Part shown: positions 56,905 through 64,000 of the stretch, in pieces
Layout of the letters: each line of letters begins with the position of its first letter
Numbering within the stretch: position 1 is the first letter of the stretch
Source: Caulobacter sp. 602-2
GTDB lineage: Bacteria; Pseudomonadota; Alphaproteobacteria; Caulobacterales; Caulobacteraceae
Direction: 5' to 3'
Assembly: GCF_011043625.1 (NCBI RefSeq)
Contig: NZ_JAAKGT010000004.1
Location: 310,001-374,000 of the forward strand
Length of the DNA: 64,000 nt
Position numbers and translations under genes: made by a program
Notes under the pieces: generated by a model
Database searches by the model: none
Told to the model about the DNA's origin: nothing
What the model saw: only the letters and a program-made list of their open reading frames with translations

Positions 56905-58161
56905 ATGAGTGTCAGTGCCTCTTTGCTTTCCCGCTCGGCGCTGGGCTTTTCGCTCGCCCTGGGCCTCGCCGCCGCCGCCCAAGCCCAGGACCTGGGCGTC
57001 AAGTGGAGCGGATCTCCGCAATTCTCCAATGACGATGTGGCCTTCAAGGTCCGTGGTCGGATCCTGCTGGACGCCGTGTTCCAGGACGTCGAGCGCGACG
57101 GCCCGGGCGGCGACTTCGACACCCGCAACGTGCGCGGCCGCCAGGTCTTCCTCGGCGTCGAGGGCAAGCTGAACAACTACTTCGCCTACAAGGCCGAGGG
57201 CGGCGCCGTGAACGGCGGCGCCTGGGCCTGGGACGACGTCGTCATCGAGTACAAGCCAAGCGAGCCGGTCTCGCTGCTGTTCGGCAACATCAAGGCCGCC
57301 GGCCTCGAGAACCTGACCTCGACCCGCTTCATAACCTTCATGGACCGTGGTCCCTACGGCGACTTCGGCGTCGATTCCTACCTGCTGGGCGTGGTGGCCA
57401 AGTATCAGGGCCTGAACTACAGCCTGACGGGCGCGGTGCAGGGCGCGCCGATCAACACCGTCGACCTGGCCAACGCCAACGCCGACTCCAAGGAACGCCT
57501 GACCCTGACCACCCGCGCCCACTGGGCGCCGGTCAATGGCGACCTCGACAAGCTGCACCTGGCGCTGTCCTACCGCTACCGCAATCGCGGCGACGAAGGG
57601 GCCTTTGTCTACAGCGGCCGCACCAACACCGCCTACAGCAACGCCACCTTCTACACCTCGGGCGGCATCGGCAATCGCGACAACACCCTGGCCTTCGAGG
57701 GCGCCTATGTGCACGGGCCGTTCTCGGTGCAGGGCGAGTACGCCTCGATCGACGTCACCCGCCTGGGCGGCGCGGCCGTCGGCGGCGATCCGAAGATCAA
57801 GGTCGGCTACGCCTACGTGACCTTCTGGCCGACGGGCGAGATGCGCAACTACGACGCCATGGCCGGCGAGTTCAAACGCCCCAAGATCCTCAACCCGGTC
57901 ACCGCCGGCGGCTGGGGCGGCGTCGAACTGGCCCTGCGCTACGACATCGCCGACACCACCGAGGCCTACGAGACCCTGAAGACCAAGCCTGCCACCTCGC
58001 AGGCCGGCGAGTACAAGGGCGTCACCTTCGGCCTGAACTACTATCCGACCTCGTACGTGCGCTTCCAGGCCAACTACACCGACGGCGACGTCGACAACTT
58101 CGGCGCCAACCAGGACTACAGCATCAAGCAGTTCCAGCTGCGCGCTCAGCTGGACTTCTAG
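56905..58161 (+). CDS. OprO/OprP-type phosphate-selective porin
   Basis: 418 residues from ATG 56905 (MSVSASLLSRSALGFSLALG..AQAQD signal). A Porin_O_P family trimeric barrel: FKVRGRILLDAVFQDVERDG, VEGKLNNYFAYKAEGGAVNG, IEYKPSEPVSLLFGNIKAAG, terminal strand FQLRAQLDF. Provides outer-membrane passage for phosphate or polyphosphate under starvation. Followed at 70 bp by pstS without a clear terminator, so the two are probably co-transcribed. Confidence 0.92.
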   Translation: MSVSASLLSRSALGFSLALGLAAAAQAQDLGVKWSGSPQFSNDDVAFKVRGRILLDAVFQDVERDGPGGDFDTRNVRGRQVFLGVEGKLNNYFAYKAEGGAVNGGAWAWDDVVIEYKPSEPVSLLFGNIKAAGLENLTSTRFITFMDRGPYGDFGVDSYLLGVVAKYQGLNYSLTGAVQGAPINTVDLANANADSKERLTLTTRAHWAPVNGDLDKLHLALSYRYRNRGDEGAFVYSGRTNTAYSNATFYTSGGIGNRDNTLAFEGAYVHGPFSVQGEYASIDVTRLGGAAVGGDPKIKVGYAYVTFWPTGEMRNYDAMAGEFKRPKILNPVTAGGWGGVELALRYDIADTTEAYETLKTKPATSQAGEYKGVTFGLNYYPTSYVRFQANYTDGDVDNFGANQDYSIKQFQLRAQLDF

Positions 58162-58230
58162 GACCGCGTCTCGCCGGGCGAGCCAGACGCGCGCGCCCGG
58201 CTCCATCCTTTCCCTGTCAGGAAATCCAAG

Positions 58231-59274
58231 ATGAAGAAGCTCCTGTCCTGCGCGGCCGCCGCCGTCGCCCTGTCGGGCCTGGCCGCCGTTCCCGCCCACG
58301 CCGCCCGCGACTATGTCTGGGCCGCCGGCTCCTCGACCGTGTTTCCGTTCGCCACCCGCACCGCCGAGAACTTCGCCAAGAAGTCCGGCAAGAAGGCCCC
58401 CAAGGTCGAGAGCCTGGGCACCGGCGGCGGCATCAAGCTGTTCTGCGGCGGCGCGGGCGAGGGCTTCCCCGATATCGCCAACGCCTCGCGTCCGATGAAG
58501 AAGAGCGAGTTCGACGCCTGCGCCGCCAAGGGCGTCAAGGACATCATCCAGATCAAGATCGGCTTCGACGGCATCGTGGTCGCCACCGACAAGGACGGCG
58601 CCGACTACAACTTCAAGACCGAGCAGCTGTTCCTGGGCCTGGCGGCCAACGTCTACAAGGGCGGCCAGTGGGTGAAGAACACCACCAACAGCTGGGACGA
58701 CGTCGGCGGCGGTCTGCCGGGCAACAAGATCCTGGTCTACGGCCCGCCCCCGACCTCGGGCACCCGCGACGCCTTCGTCGAGCTGGCCATCGAGGCCGGC
58801 GCCCGCAAGTTCCCGTCGATCGACGCCATCCGCTCGGACAACGAGAAGCTGTTCAAGGCCAAGGTCGACCCGCTGCGCAACGACGGCTGGATCGACGCCG
58901 GCGAGAACGACAACGCCCTGGTCGGCACCCTGACCAAGACCCCCGGCGCGCTGGGCGTCTTCGGCTGGTCCTACCTCGAAGAGAACATGGACAAGATCAA
59001 GGGCGCCTCGATCAACGGCGTGCGTCCCTCGGCCCAGACCATCGCCGACGGTTCCTACCCGCTGTCGCGCTCGCTGTTCATCTACGTCAAGAAGTCCAAC
59101 ATCGGCGTCACGCCGGGCCTTGAGGACTTCCTCAAGGAGTTCACCTCCGACGCCGCCACCGGTCGCGGCGGCTACCTGCAGGGCCGCGGCCTGATCCCGC
59201 TGCCGCCCGGCCAGCACCAGGCCCAGAAGGACGTGGTGGCCAAGAAGACCGCGATGGCTCGTCCGGCCTCGTAG
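58231..59274 (+). CDS. pstS: Phosphate-binding protein PstS
   Basis: 347-residue periplasmic binding protein, signal MKKLLSCAAAAVALSGLAAV..AHA. Phosphate contacts are visible as AAGSSTVFPF (SSTVFP), GTGGGIKLF, NASRPMKK, GFDGIVVA and GPPPTSGTRDAF, the standard PstS set. The usual partners pstC, pstA, pstB and phoU are absent from this window, so it must serve a transporter encoded elsewhere or act as a second, porin-linked scavenger. Confidence 0.95.
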   Translation: MKKLLSCAAAAVALSGLAAVPAHAARDYVWAAGSSTVFPFATRTAENFAKKSGKKAPKVESLGTGGGIKLFCGGAGEGFPDIANASRPMKKSEFDACAAKGVKDIIQIKIGFDGIVVATDKDGADYNFKTEQLFLGLAANVYKGGQWVKNTTNSWDDVGGGLPGNKILVYGPPPTSGTRDAFVELAIEAGARKFPSIDAIRSDNEKLFKAKVDPLRNDGWIDAGENDNALVGTLTKTPGALGVFGWSYLEENMDKIKGASINGVRPSAQTIADGSYPLSRSLFIYVKKSNIGVTPGLEDFLKEFTSDAATGRGGYLQGRGLIPLPPGQHQAQKDVVAKKTAMARPAS

Positions 59275-59288
59275 AAAGGGGCGCTTTT

Positions 59289-59307
59289 CGGAGCGGTTTT
59301 CGCTCCG
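59289..59307 (+). terminator. Stem-loop after pstS
   Basis: CGGAGCG, loop GTTTT, CGCTCCG, 15 nt beyond the stop, closely followed by a second stem (CGCGAC/GTCGCG). Between this and ATG 59444 a TTTTCTTTTGTATAGTG stretch could be the promoter of the CorC-like gene. Confidence 0.65.
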
Positions 59308-59443
59308 CGACCGAAGATTGCGTCGCGGTCCTATGGGCCGTGGCGTTTTCTTTTGTATAGTGCGCCCTGGTCCGCCCGCGCCGCGTAATGAAAGTCTGGG
59401 CCGTGGCCGCCGTCCGGCGCCGCGTCACTTGCCCCTAGGGACA

Positions 59444-60751
59444 ATGATACTCCTCGCGCTCGCCGTCGTTCTGTTCCTCGTTCTGCTGAACGGGGTTTTC
59501 GCCATGTCCGAACTCGCGGTGGTCTCCGCGCGCCGGGCCAGACTACAGAGCCAGGCCGACAGAGGGGACCGCGGGGCCAAGATCGCCCTGTCCCTGGCCG
59601 AGCACCCGACCCGCTTCCTCTCGGCCGTGCAGGTGGGCATCACCCTGATCGGCATCCTGGCCGGCGCCTACGGCCAGGCCACCATCGCCGGCGCTCTGGA
59701 CAAGTGGCTGGAGCCGCAGCCGGTGATCGGCCCGCATTCGGAGATCATCGCCACCACCATCGTCGTCGTGGGCCTGACCTACGTCTCGGTGATCCTGGGC
59801 GAGCTGGTGCCCAAGCGCCTGGCCCTGATCTTCCCCGACACCATCGCCCGCGCCATGGCCCCGTTCCTGGCCCTGGTGGCCACTGTGCTGCGCCCGTTCG
59901 TGACCCTGCTGACGGTGTCGACCGCCGCCATCCTCAAGCTGATGGGCGTGCGCGACGAGCGCAACAGCGGCATCACCTCCGAGGAGGTCGAGACCGTGCT
60001 GGCCGAAGGCGCCGACGCGGGCCTGATCGAGCCGGAAGAGCGCTCGATGATCCAGGAAGTGCTGCGCCTGGGCGACCGGCCGGTGCGCGTGGCCATGACC
60101 CCGCGCCGCGACCTCTACTGGATCTCGCTGTCCGACGAGCCCGAGGCCGTCCTGGCCGAGGTGCGCGAGTGCCCCTATTCGCGCATCGTCGTGGCCCTGG
60201 AAGGCGACCTCGACGGCGAGATCGGCGTGGTGCTGAAGAAGGACCTGCTGGACGCCTGCCTCGGCGGCGAGCCGCTGGACCTGCGCGCCCACATCCAGCA
60301 GCCGATCGCCATCCCCGAGACCATGTCGCTGCTGCGCGCCATGGCCGTCTTCAAGCAGACCTCGCTGCACGTGGCTCTGGTGGTCGACGAGTTCGGCTCG
60401 GTGCAGGGCGTCATCACCCCGATCGACCTCCTGGAGATGATCGCCGGCGACTTCCCCGAGGATCACGACGAGGGCGAGCGCCGGATCCTGCGCCGCGAGG
60501 ACGGCAGCTGGCTGGTCGACGCCCGCCTCGACATCCAGGAGCTCAACGACGCCCTGGGCGAGAACTTCGAGGCCGAGGGCGGCTATCACACCGTGGCCGG
60601 CCTGATCCTCGACCGCCTGGGCCGCATCCCGGCCGAGGGCGAGATCCTGCACCTGGGCGCCTTCGACGTCGAGATCGTCGACATGGACGGCTCGCGCATC
60701 GACAAGGTCATCCTCAAGGCTGGCAAGGGCCGCGAGGGCGACGACGACTGA
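59444..60751 (+). CDS. CNNM/CorC-HlyC family membrane protein
   Basis: 435 residues from ATG 59444 (MILLALAVVLFLVLLNGVFA). DUF21/CNNM transmembrane domain (about 1-190, VGITLIGILAGAYGQATIAG and LGELVPKRLAL), paired CBS domains (about 205-330), and the small CorC_HlyC domain (about 345-425). Members are linked to Mg2+/Co2+ efflux or regulation; older hemolysin names are misleading. Starts its own short unit with the protease gene. Confidence 0.9.
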   Translation: MILLALAVVLFLVLLNGVFAMSELAVVSARRARLQSQADRGDRGAKIALSLAEHPTRFLSAVQVGITLIGILAGAYGQATIAGALDKWLEPQPVIGPHSEIIATTIVVVGLTYVSVILGELVPKRLALIFPDTIARAMAPFLALVATVLRPFVTLLTVSTAAILKLMGVRDERNSGITSEEVETVLAEGADAGLIEPEERSMIQEVLRLGDRPVRVAMTPRRDLYWISLSDEPEAVLAEVRECPYSRIVVALEGDLDGEIGVVLKKDLLDACLGGEPLDLRAHIQQPIAIPETMSLLRAMAVFKQTSLHVALVVDEFGSVQGVITPIDLLEMIAGDFPEDHDEGERRILRREDGSWLVDARLDIQELNDALGENFEAEGGYHTVAGLILDRLGRIPAEGEILHLGAFDVEIVDMDGSRIDKVILKAGKGREGDDD

Positions 60752-60772
60752 CGGCGTCGCGAGGGTAGGGCG

Positions 60773-61540
60773 TTGAGCCATCCGGGGCCCTGGGGCGGCG
60801 AGCCGCCGCCCGAACCGCAGTCGCCGCCGTCCGCGCGCGCCTCATGGCGTCGCTGGCTGGTCTGGCTGGTCGTGGTCGGAGCGGGGCTGGCCCTGCTGCT
60901 GGTCCTGCTGCGCGCCTCGCCCTGGTCGGTCAGCCGGGGCGACGACCGCTTCTATCTGGTGTGGGGCGTCGTCCTGGCGCTGGCGCTGTCCACCGGCCTG
61001 ATGCGGGCCACCCGCCGCCAGGCGCTGCACGGCCTGGGCTATGCGGCGCTGTGGGCGGCGATCGTCGTCGTGCTGGCCACTGGTTATCTCTATCGCGCCG
61101 AACTGGCCCAGGCGCCCCAGCGCCTGCGCCTGGCTTTGGCCCCCGGTTCGGCCGTGGCCACGGGCGAGCGCGAGCTGCGCGTGGCTCAGGACGCCAGCGG
61201 CGCCTTCGTCGTGGTCGGCCTGGTCAACGGCCAGCGGGTGCTGTTCCTGGTCGACACCGGCGCCACCAACACCGTGCTCAGCCCCGCCGACGCCCAGCGG
61301 GTGGGGATCGACATGGCCGGACTGCGCTACGACCAGACCAGCGAGACCGCCAACGGCCTGGGCTACGGCGCGTCGTGGACCGCCGACCGGCTGGAGATCG
61401 GCCCGATCCGCCGCGACCGCTTCCCCATGGACGTCAACCAGGCCCCGATGAGCGCCTCGCTGCTGGGCATGAGCTTCCTCAACACCCTGGACTCCTACGA
61501 GGTCCGCGGCGGGCAGCTGATCCTGCGGTGGAAGGAGTAG
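60773..61540 (+). CDS. Membrane-anchored retropepsin-like aspartic protease
   Basis: 255 residues from TTG 60773, GAGGG-TAGGG upstream, 21 nt past the CorC-like stop. Three hydrophobic segments (about 29-46, 63-76, 87-105), then a clan-AA single-chain protease domain: VLFLVDTGATNTVLSPADAQRVG supplies the DTGA active site, and LLGMSFLNTLDSYEVRGGQL the hydrophobic-GMSF core (TIGR02281-like). Probably a dimer acting in the periplasm; the substrate is unknown. Confidence 0.88.
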   Translation: MSHPGPWGGEPPPEPQSPPSARASWRRWLVWLVVVGAGLALLLVLLRASPWSVSRGDDRFYLVWGVVLALALSTGLMRATRRQALHGLGYAALWAAIVVVLATGYLYRAELAQAPQRLRLALAPGSAVATGERELRVAQDASGAFVVVGLVNGQRVLFLVDTGATNTVLSPADAQRVGIDMAGLRYDQTSETANGLGYGASWTADRLEIGPIRRDRFPMDVNQAPMSASLLGMSFLNTLDSYEVRGGQLILRWKE

Positions 61541-61550
61541 GGGACTCTGG

Positions 61551-61686
61551 ACCCTCTCCCCGAAGGGGGAGGTGGCCCGAAGGGCCGGAGGGGGAAGTTC
61601 CTGCTGACGACGAGGGGGCGCTGGCTCACAGGCTGCTTCCCCCTCCGTCGGCTTCGCCGACACCTCCCCCTTCAGGGGGAGGATTG
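61551..61686. repeat. GC-rich intergenic palindromic repeat, same family
   Basis: Units GGGGGAGGTGGCCCGAAGGG and CCCCCTCCGTCGGCTTCGCC / GACACCTCCCCCTTCAGGGG, between convergent protease and glycosyltransferase genes; likely a bidirectional terminator. Confidence 0.85.
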
Positions 61687-61691
61687 GGGGT

Positions 61692-62783
61692 TCAGGCCGC
61701 CGTCTTGCGCCGGATCCGCGCCAGGCGGCGCAGGCGCCGCCAGAAGCGGGTCTTTTCCGGTTCGGGGTAGGGCTGCAGGTTCTTGAAGAACTCCTCGGCG
61801 CAGGCGCGCCACGAGAAGCCCTCGGCGAACTTGCGCACCGCGGCGTGGTCGATGTCCAGGCATGCCAGGCACGCCTCGCGCAGGCCGTCGGTCTGGCCGG
61901 GAGCCAGCACGCCGGCGCCGGAGCCGGGGATGATGTCGATCGGGCCGGGAGCCGAGAACGCCGCCACCGGCACGCCGGCGGCCATGGCCTCCAGGATCAC
62001 CAGGCCGAAGGTGTCGGTCAGGGACGGGAAGCAGAAGACGTCGGCGCAGGCGAAGTGGCGGGCCAGCTCGTCGCCGAACTTGGCGCCCAGGAACTTCACC
62101 TCGGGATACTTCTCGGCCAGTTCCTCGCGCTGGGGACCATCGCCGATGACGACCTTGGTGCCCGGCAGGTCGAGGCTGGCGAAGGCCTCGATGTTCTTCT
62201 CCACGGCCACGCGGCCGACATTGAGGAAGATCGGCCGGGCCAGGCCCTCGAACAGGTCCGGTTCGCCTTCGGCGCGCGGCTTGAAGACGTCTGTGTCGAC
62301 GCCGCGCGACCAGGGCGAGATGTTGCGGAAGCCGTGGCGCACCAGCTCGTCGCGCATGGTGGGCGTGGCCACCATCAGGCGGCCCGACGGCTTGTGGAAC
62401 CAGCGCATGTAGGTGTAGCCGGCCGCCAGCGGCAGCGGCAGGCGGGCCGAGACGTACTCGGGAAAGCGCGTGTGGTAGCTGGTCGTGAACGGCAGCTTCC
62501 ATTCCAGGCAGATGCGGCGCGCGGCCAGGCCGATCGGACCCTCGGTGGCGATGTGGATCGCCTCGGGCTCGAACGACTTGAAGCGCTCCTGCACCGGCTC
62601 GTAGGCGCCGATCGCGAGCTTGATCTCGGGATAGGTGGGCAGCGGGAAGGTGGGGAACTGGTCAGGGCTGACCACGTCCACCTCATGGCCCATGGCGCGA
62701 AGCTCGGCCATCACCTTGGTGAGGGTCCGAACCACGCCGTTGACCTGCGGTTCCCATGCGTCGGTGGCGAGAAGTATCCGCAT
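61692..62783 (-). CDS. GT4 glycosyltransferase, probable Agt-type glycolipid synthase
   Basis: 363 residues from ATG 62783 (MRILLATDAWEPQVNGVVRT). GT-B fold with acceptor-side PEAIHIATEGPIGLAARRIC and TTSYHTRFPEYV, and donor-side NVGRVAVEKNIEAF, FPSLTDTFGLVILEAMAAGV (the EX7E motif). Start overlaps the preceding stop (TGATG), so it is coupled to the phosphoesterase gene. That pairing matches the plcP-agt operon of alphaproteobacteria in which Agt glycosylates diacylglycerol to replace phospholipids during phosphate starvation. The C-terminal tail is strongly basic, fitting membrane association. Confidence 0.8.
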   Translation of the reverse strand: MRILLATDAWEPQVNGVVRTLTKVMAELRAMGHEVDVVSPDQFPTFPLPTYPEIKLAIGAYEPVQERFKSFEPEAIHIATEGPIGLAARRICLEWKLPFTTSYHTRFPEYVSARLPLPLAAGYTYMRWFHKPSGRLMVATPTMRDELVRHGFRNISPWSRGVDTDVFKPRAEGEPDLFEGLARPIFLNVGRVAVEKNIEAFASLDLPGTKVVIGDGPQREELAEKYPEVKFLGAKFGDELARHFACADVFCFPSLTDTFGLVILEAMAAGVPVAAFSAPGPIDIIPGSGAGVLAPGQTDGLREACLACLDIDHAAVRKFAEGFSWRACAEEFFKNLQPYPEPEKTRFWRRLRRLARIRRKTAA

Positions 62784-63607
62784 CAGGCGGCGGCAGGCTC
62801 CGGCAACGGGGGCTCGACGGCGAGCGCCCGGGCCCGGTCGATCACCGACCAGGACCTCATCTTGGACCATTCGAGGATTTCGAGCTGGCCGTCCATATGC
62901 TCCACCAGAGCGGTGCAGCTTTCAACCCAGTCACCGTCGTTGACGTAAAGAATACCGTCGATCTCTCGCATCTCGGCCTTGTGGATATGGCCGCAGATGA
63001 CGCCGTCGACGCCGCGGCGACGGGCTTCGTCGGCGACGGCGGCTTCGAAGTTCTCGATGAACTGCAACGCGTTCTTCACCTTGACCTTCAGGTAGGCCGA
63101 GAGGCTCCAGTAGCCGAACCCCATCCTCCGCCGCGCGCGGTTGAGCAAGGTGTTCAGCATGAGGATGGTTCTATAGGACCAATCCCCGAGGAAGGCGAGC
63201 CACTTGGCGTGCTGCACGACGCCGTCGAACTCGTCGCCGTGGACCACCAGGTAGCGCTTGCCGTCGGCGGCCTCGTGGATCACGTCGCGGGCCACCACCA
63301 CGCCGCCGAAGTGGGTGCCGCAGAAGTCGCGCACGCGGTCGTCGTGGTTGCCGGGGACGTAGATCACCTCGACGCCCTTGCGGGCCAGGCGCAGGATCTT
63401 CTGCACCACGTCGTTGTGGCTCTGGGGCCAGTACCAGCCGCTGCGCAGCTTCCAGCCGTCGACGATGTCGCCGACGAGGTAGAGCTTGTCGCATTCCACG
63501 TGGCGGATGAAGTCCAGCAGCAGCTCGGCCTGGCAGCCGCGCGTGCCCAGGTGGATGTCGCTGATGAAGATGCTGCGATAGCGGCGGATCTCGGTGTCGG
63601 CGGCCAT
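62783..63607 (-). CDS. plcP: LpxH-like metallophosphoesterase, probable phospholipase C PlcP
   Basis: 274 residues from ATG 63607 (MAADTEIRRYRSIFISD) with GGGGAG upstream. Complete calcineurin-type metal site: FISDIHLGTRG, LVGDIVDGW, PGNHDDR, VVHGDEFDG and GHIHKAE. Such proteins are often labelled UDP-2,3-diacylglucosamine hydrolase, but the pattern RGCQAELLLDFIRHVE, WPQSHNDVVQKI and DWVESCTALVEH is that of PlcP, which cleaves phosphatidyl-lipids to diacylglycerol when phosphate is scarce. The coupled glycosyltransferase and a candidate Pho box support this. LpxH activity remains the alternative. Confidence 0.78.
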   Translation of the reverse strand: MAADTEIRRYRSIFISDIHLGTRGCQAELLLDFIRHVECDKLYLVGDIVDGWKLRSGWYWPQSHNDVVQKILRLARKGVEVIYVPGNHDDRVRDFCGTHFGGVVVARDVIHEAADGKRYLVVHGDEFDGVVQHAKWLAFLGDWSYRTILMLNTLLNRARRRMGFGYWSLSAYLKVKVKNALQFIENFEAAVADEARRRGVDGVICGHIHKAEMREIDGILYVNDGDWVESCTALVEHMDGQLEILEWSKMRSWSVIDRARALAVEPPLPEPAAA

Positions 63608-63692
63608 GACGGCTCCCCAGCGCTGTGACGGGCCGCCCCCGCGACGACCGTCTTTCCCCAAGCGAGAACAGCCAGCCGGATAAGCTGATTGC

Positions 63693-63710
63693 ATGTCGCT
63701 TTGATGAAAC
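63693..63710 (-). promoter_or_regulatory. Candidate Pho box upstream of plcP
   Basis: On the minus strand GTTTCAT-CAAA-GCGACAT: two CTGTCAT-like repeats, A-rich 4-bp spacer, 11-bp period, about 86 bp before the plcP ATG. The rest of the 310-bp divergent spacer 63608-63917 shows no gene. Confidence 0.5.
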
Positions 63711-63917
63711 CGTCCGGGTTCGGCGCCGGGAGCGGCAGGGCGCCGCGGCCAGTGGCGGGTCGGTCGGCGGGTTGGTGGGCGGGGCGCCGTTGGGTAAGCT
63801 CGACTTTCGATCACTCGGCGCCGTTGCGGCGGGCGCTCAGGCGACGACTTGAAACCGCCGCGATCCCTTGCATTGATTGGGAAAACGACTGTTGCAGCGC
63901 AGCATCGTCCGCACTAG

Positions 63918-64000
63918 ATGACCCCGATGGACGCCGCCCGCCTCGCCAAGGACACACCCAAGTCGCTGAAGACGCGCGCGCGCATCCTCGACTGCGCCAT
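63918..64000 (+). CDS. TetR-family regulator, N-terminus only (cut by window edge)
   Basis: 27 complete codons from ATG 63918 (MTPMDAARLAKDTPKSL, then KTRARILDCA). The KTRARILDCA segment matches the first helix of TetR/AcrR DNA-binding domains. Divergent from plcP; its target cannot be inferred. Confidence 0.65.
   Translation, partial: MTPMDAARLAKDTPKSLKTRARILDCA

Noticed and set aside
63625..63852. Small plus-strand ORF in the plcP/TetR spacer
   Set aside because: No ribosome site or family resemblance, and it overlaps the plcP promoter and Pho-box candidate.

Overview
The window is dense, GC-rich alphaproteobacterial chromosome. Several features point to Caulobacter or a very close relative: a probable FzlA division regulator, three large TonB-dependent receptors, the lptCAB-rpoN-hpf-ptsN cluster, a hisS-hisZ-hisG operon, frequent TTG/GTG starts, and many copies of short GC-rich intergenic palindromes. 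I see no transposase, integrase, phage structural gene or CRISPR array. This looks like core chromosome with a few accessory uptake and degradation genes.

Layout. 1-5.4 kb: queG-fzlA, hldE (LPS heptose), a CDF metal exporter and a secreted orphan. 5.4-12 kb: a TonB receptor, then a divergent pair of citrate-synthase paralogues, one fused to a helix-turn-helix, with palindromic operators between them, and a Tat-exported nucleoside-hydrolase-like protein. 12.1-18.2 kb: glutamate synthase gltD-gltB. 18.4-20.8 kb: uppP with a small overlapping gene, a complex-I NDUFA9-like protein and tRNA-Leu(CAG). 20.9-27.2 kb: rnd, lptC-lptA-lptB, rpoN, an exoD-like gene, hpf, ptsN. 27.3-34.6 kb: MaoC-like protein, DsbD, LysE exporter, a DUF1353 lipoprotein, a redoxin, pgi. 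34.7-40.1 kb: a TonB receptor and an exported GH2 glycosidase with a candidate operator. 40.2-44.0 kb: a histidine-rich leader peptide followed by hisS-hisZ-hisG, then a 527-bp gap full of hairpins. 44.5-50.9 kb: a MarR-GNAT fusion with two operators, a thioesterase, Zur, a PAP2 phosphatase, and a polyamine pair (deoxyhypusine-synthase-like protein plus ornithine-type decarboxylase). 51-64 kb: a probable phosphate-starvation block, made of phnCDE, a TonB receptor, an OprO/P-type porin and PstS, then a CorC-like protein, a membrane aspartic protease and a plcP-agt-like lipid-remodelling pair. A TetR regulator starts at the right edge.

How the parts fit. The right-hand block can be read as one physiological programme: capture phosphorus across both membranes and replace phospholipids with glycolipids. 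Candidate Pho boxes with correct 11-bp periodicity lie before phnC, the receptor, the porin and plcP. The most distinctive regulatory features are the His-rich leader with mutually exclusive hairpins before hisS, the HTH-citrate synthase with operators in its own divergent promoter, and the unexplained structured spacer after hisG.
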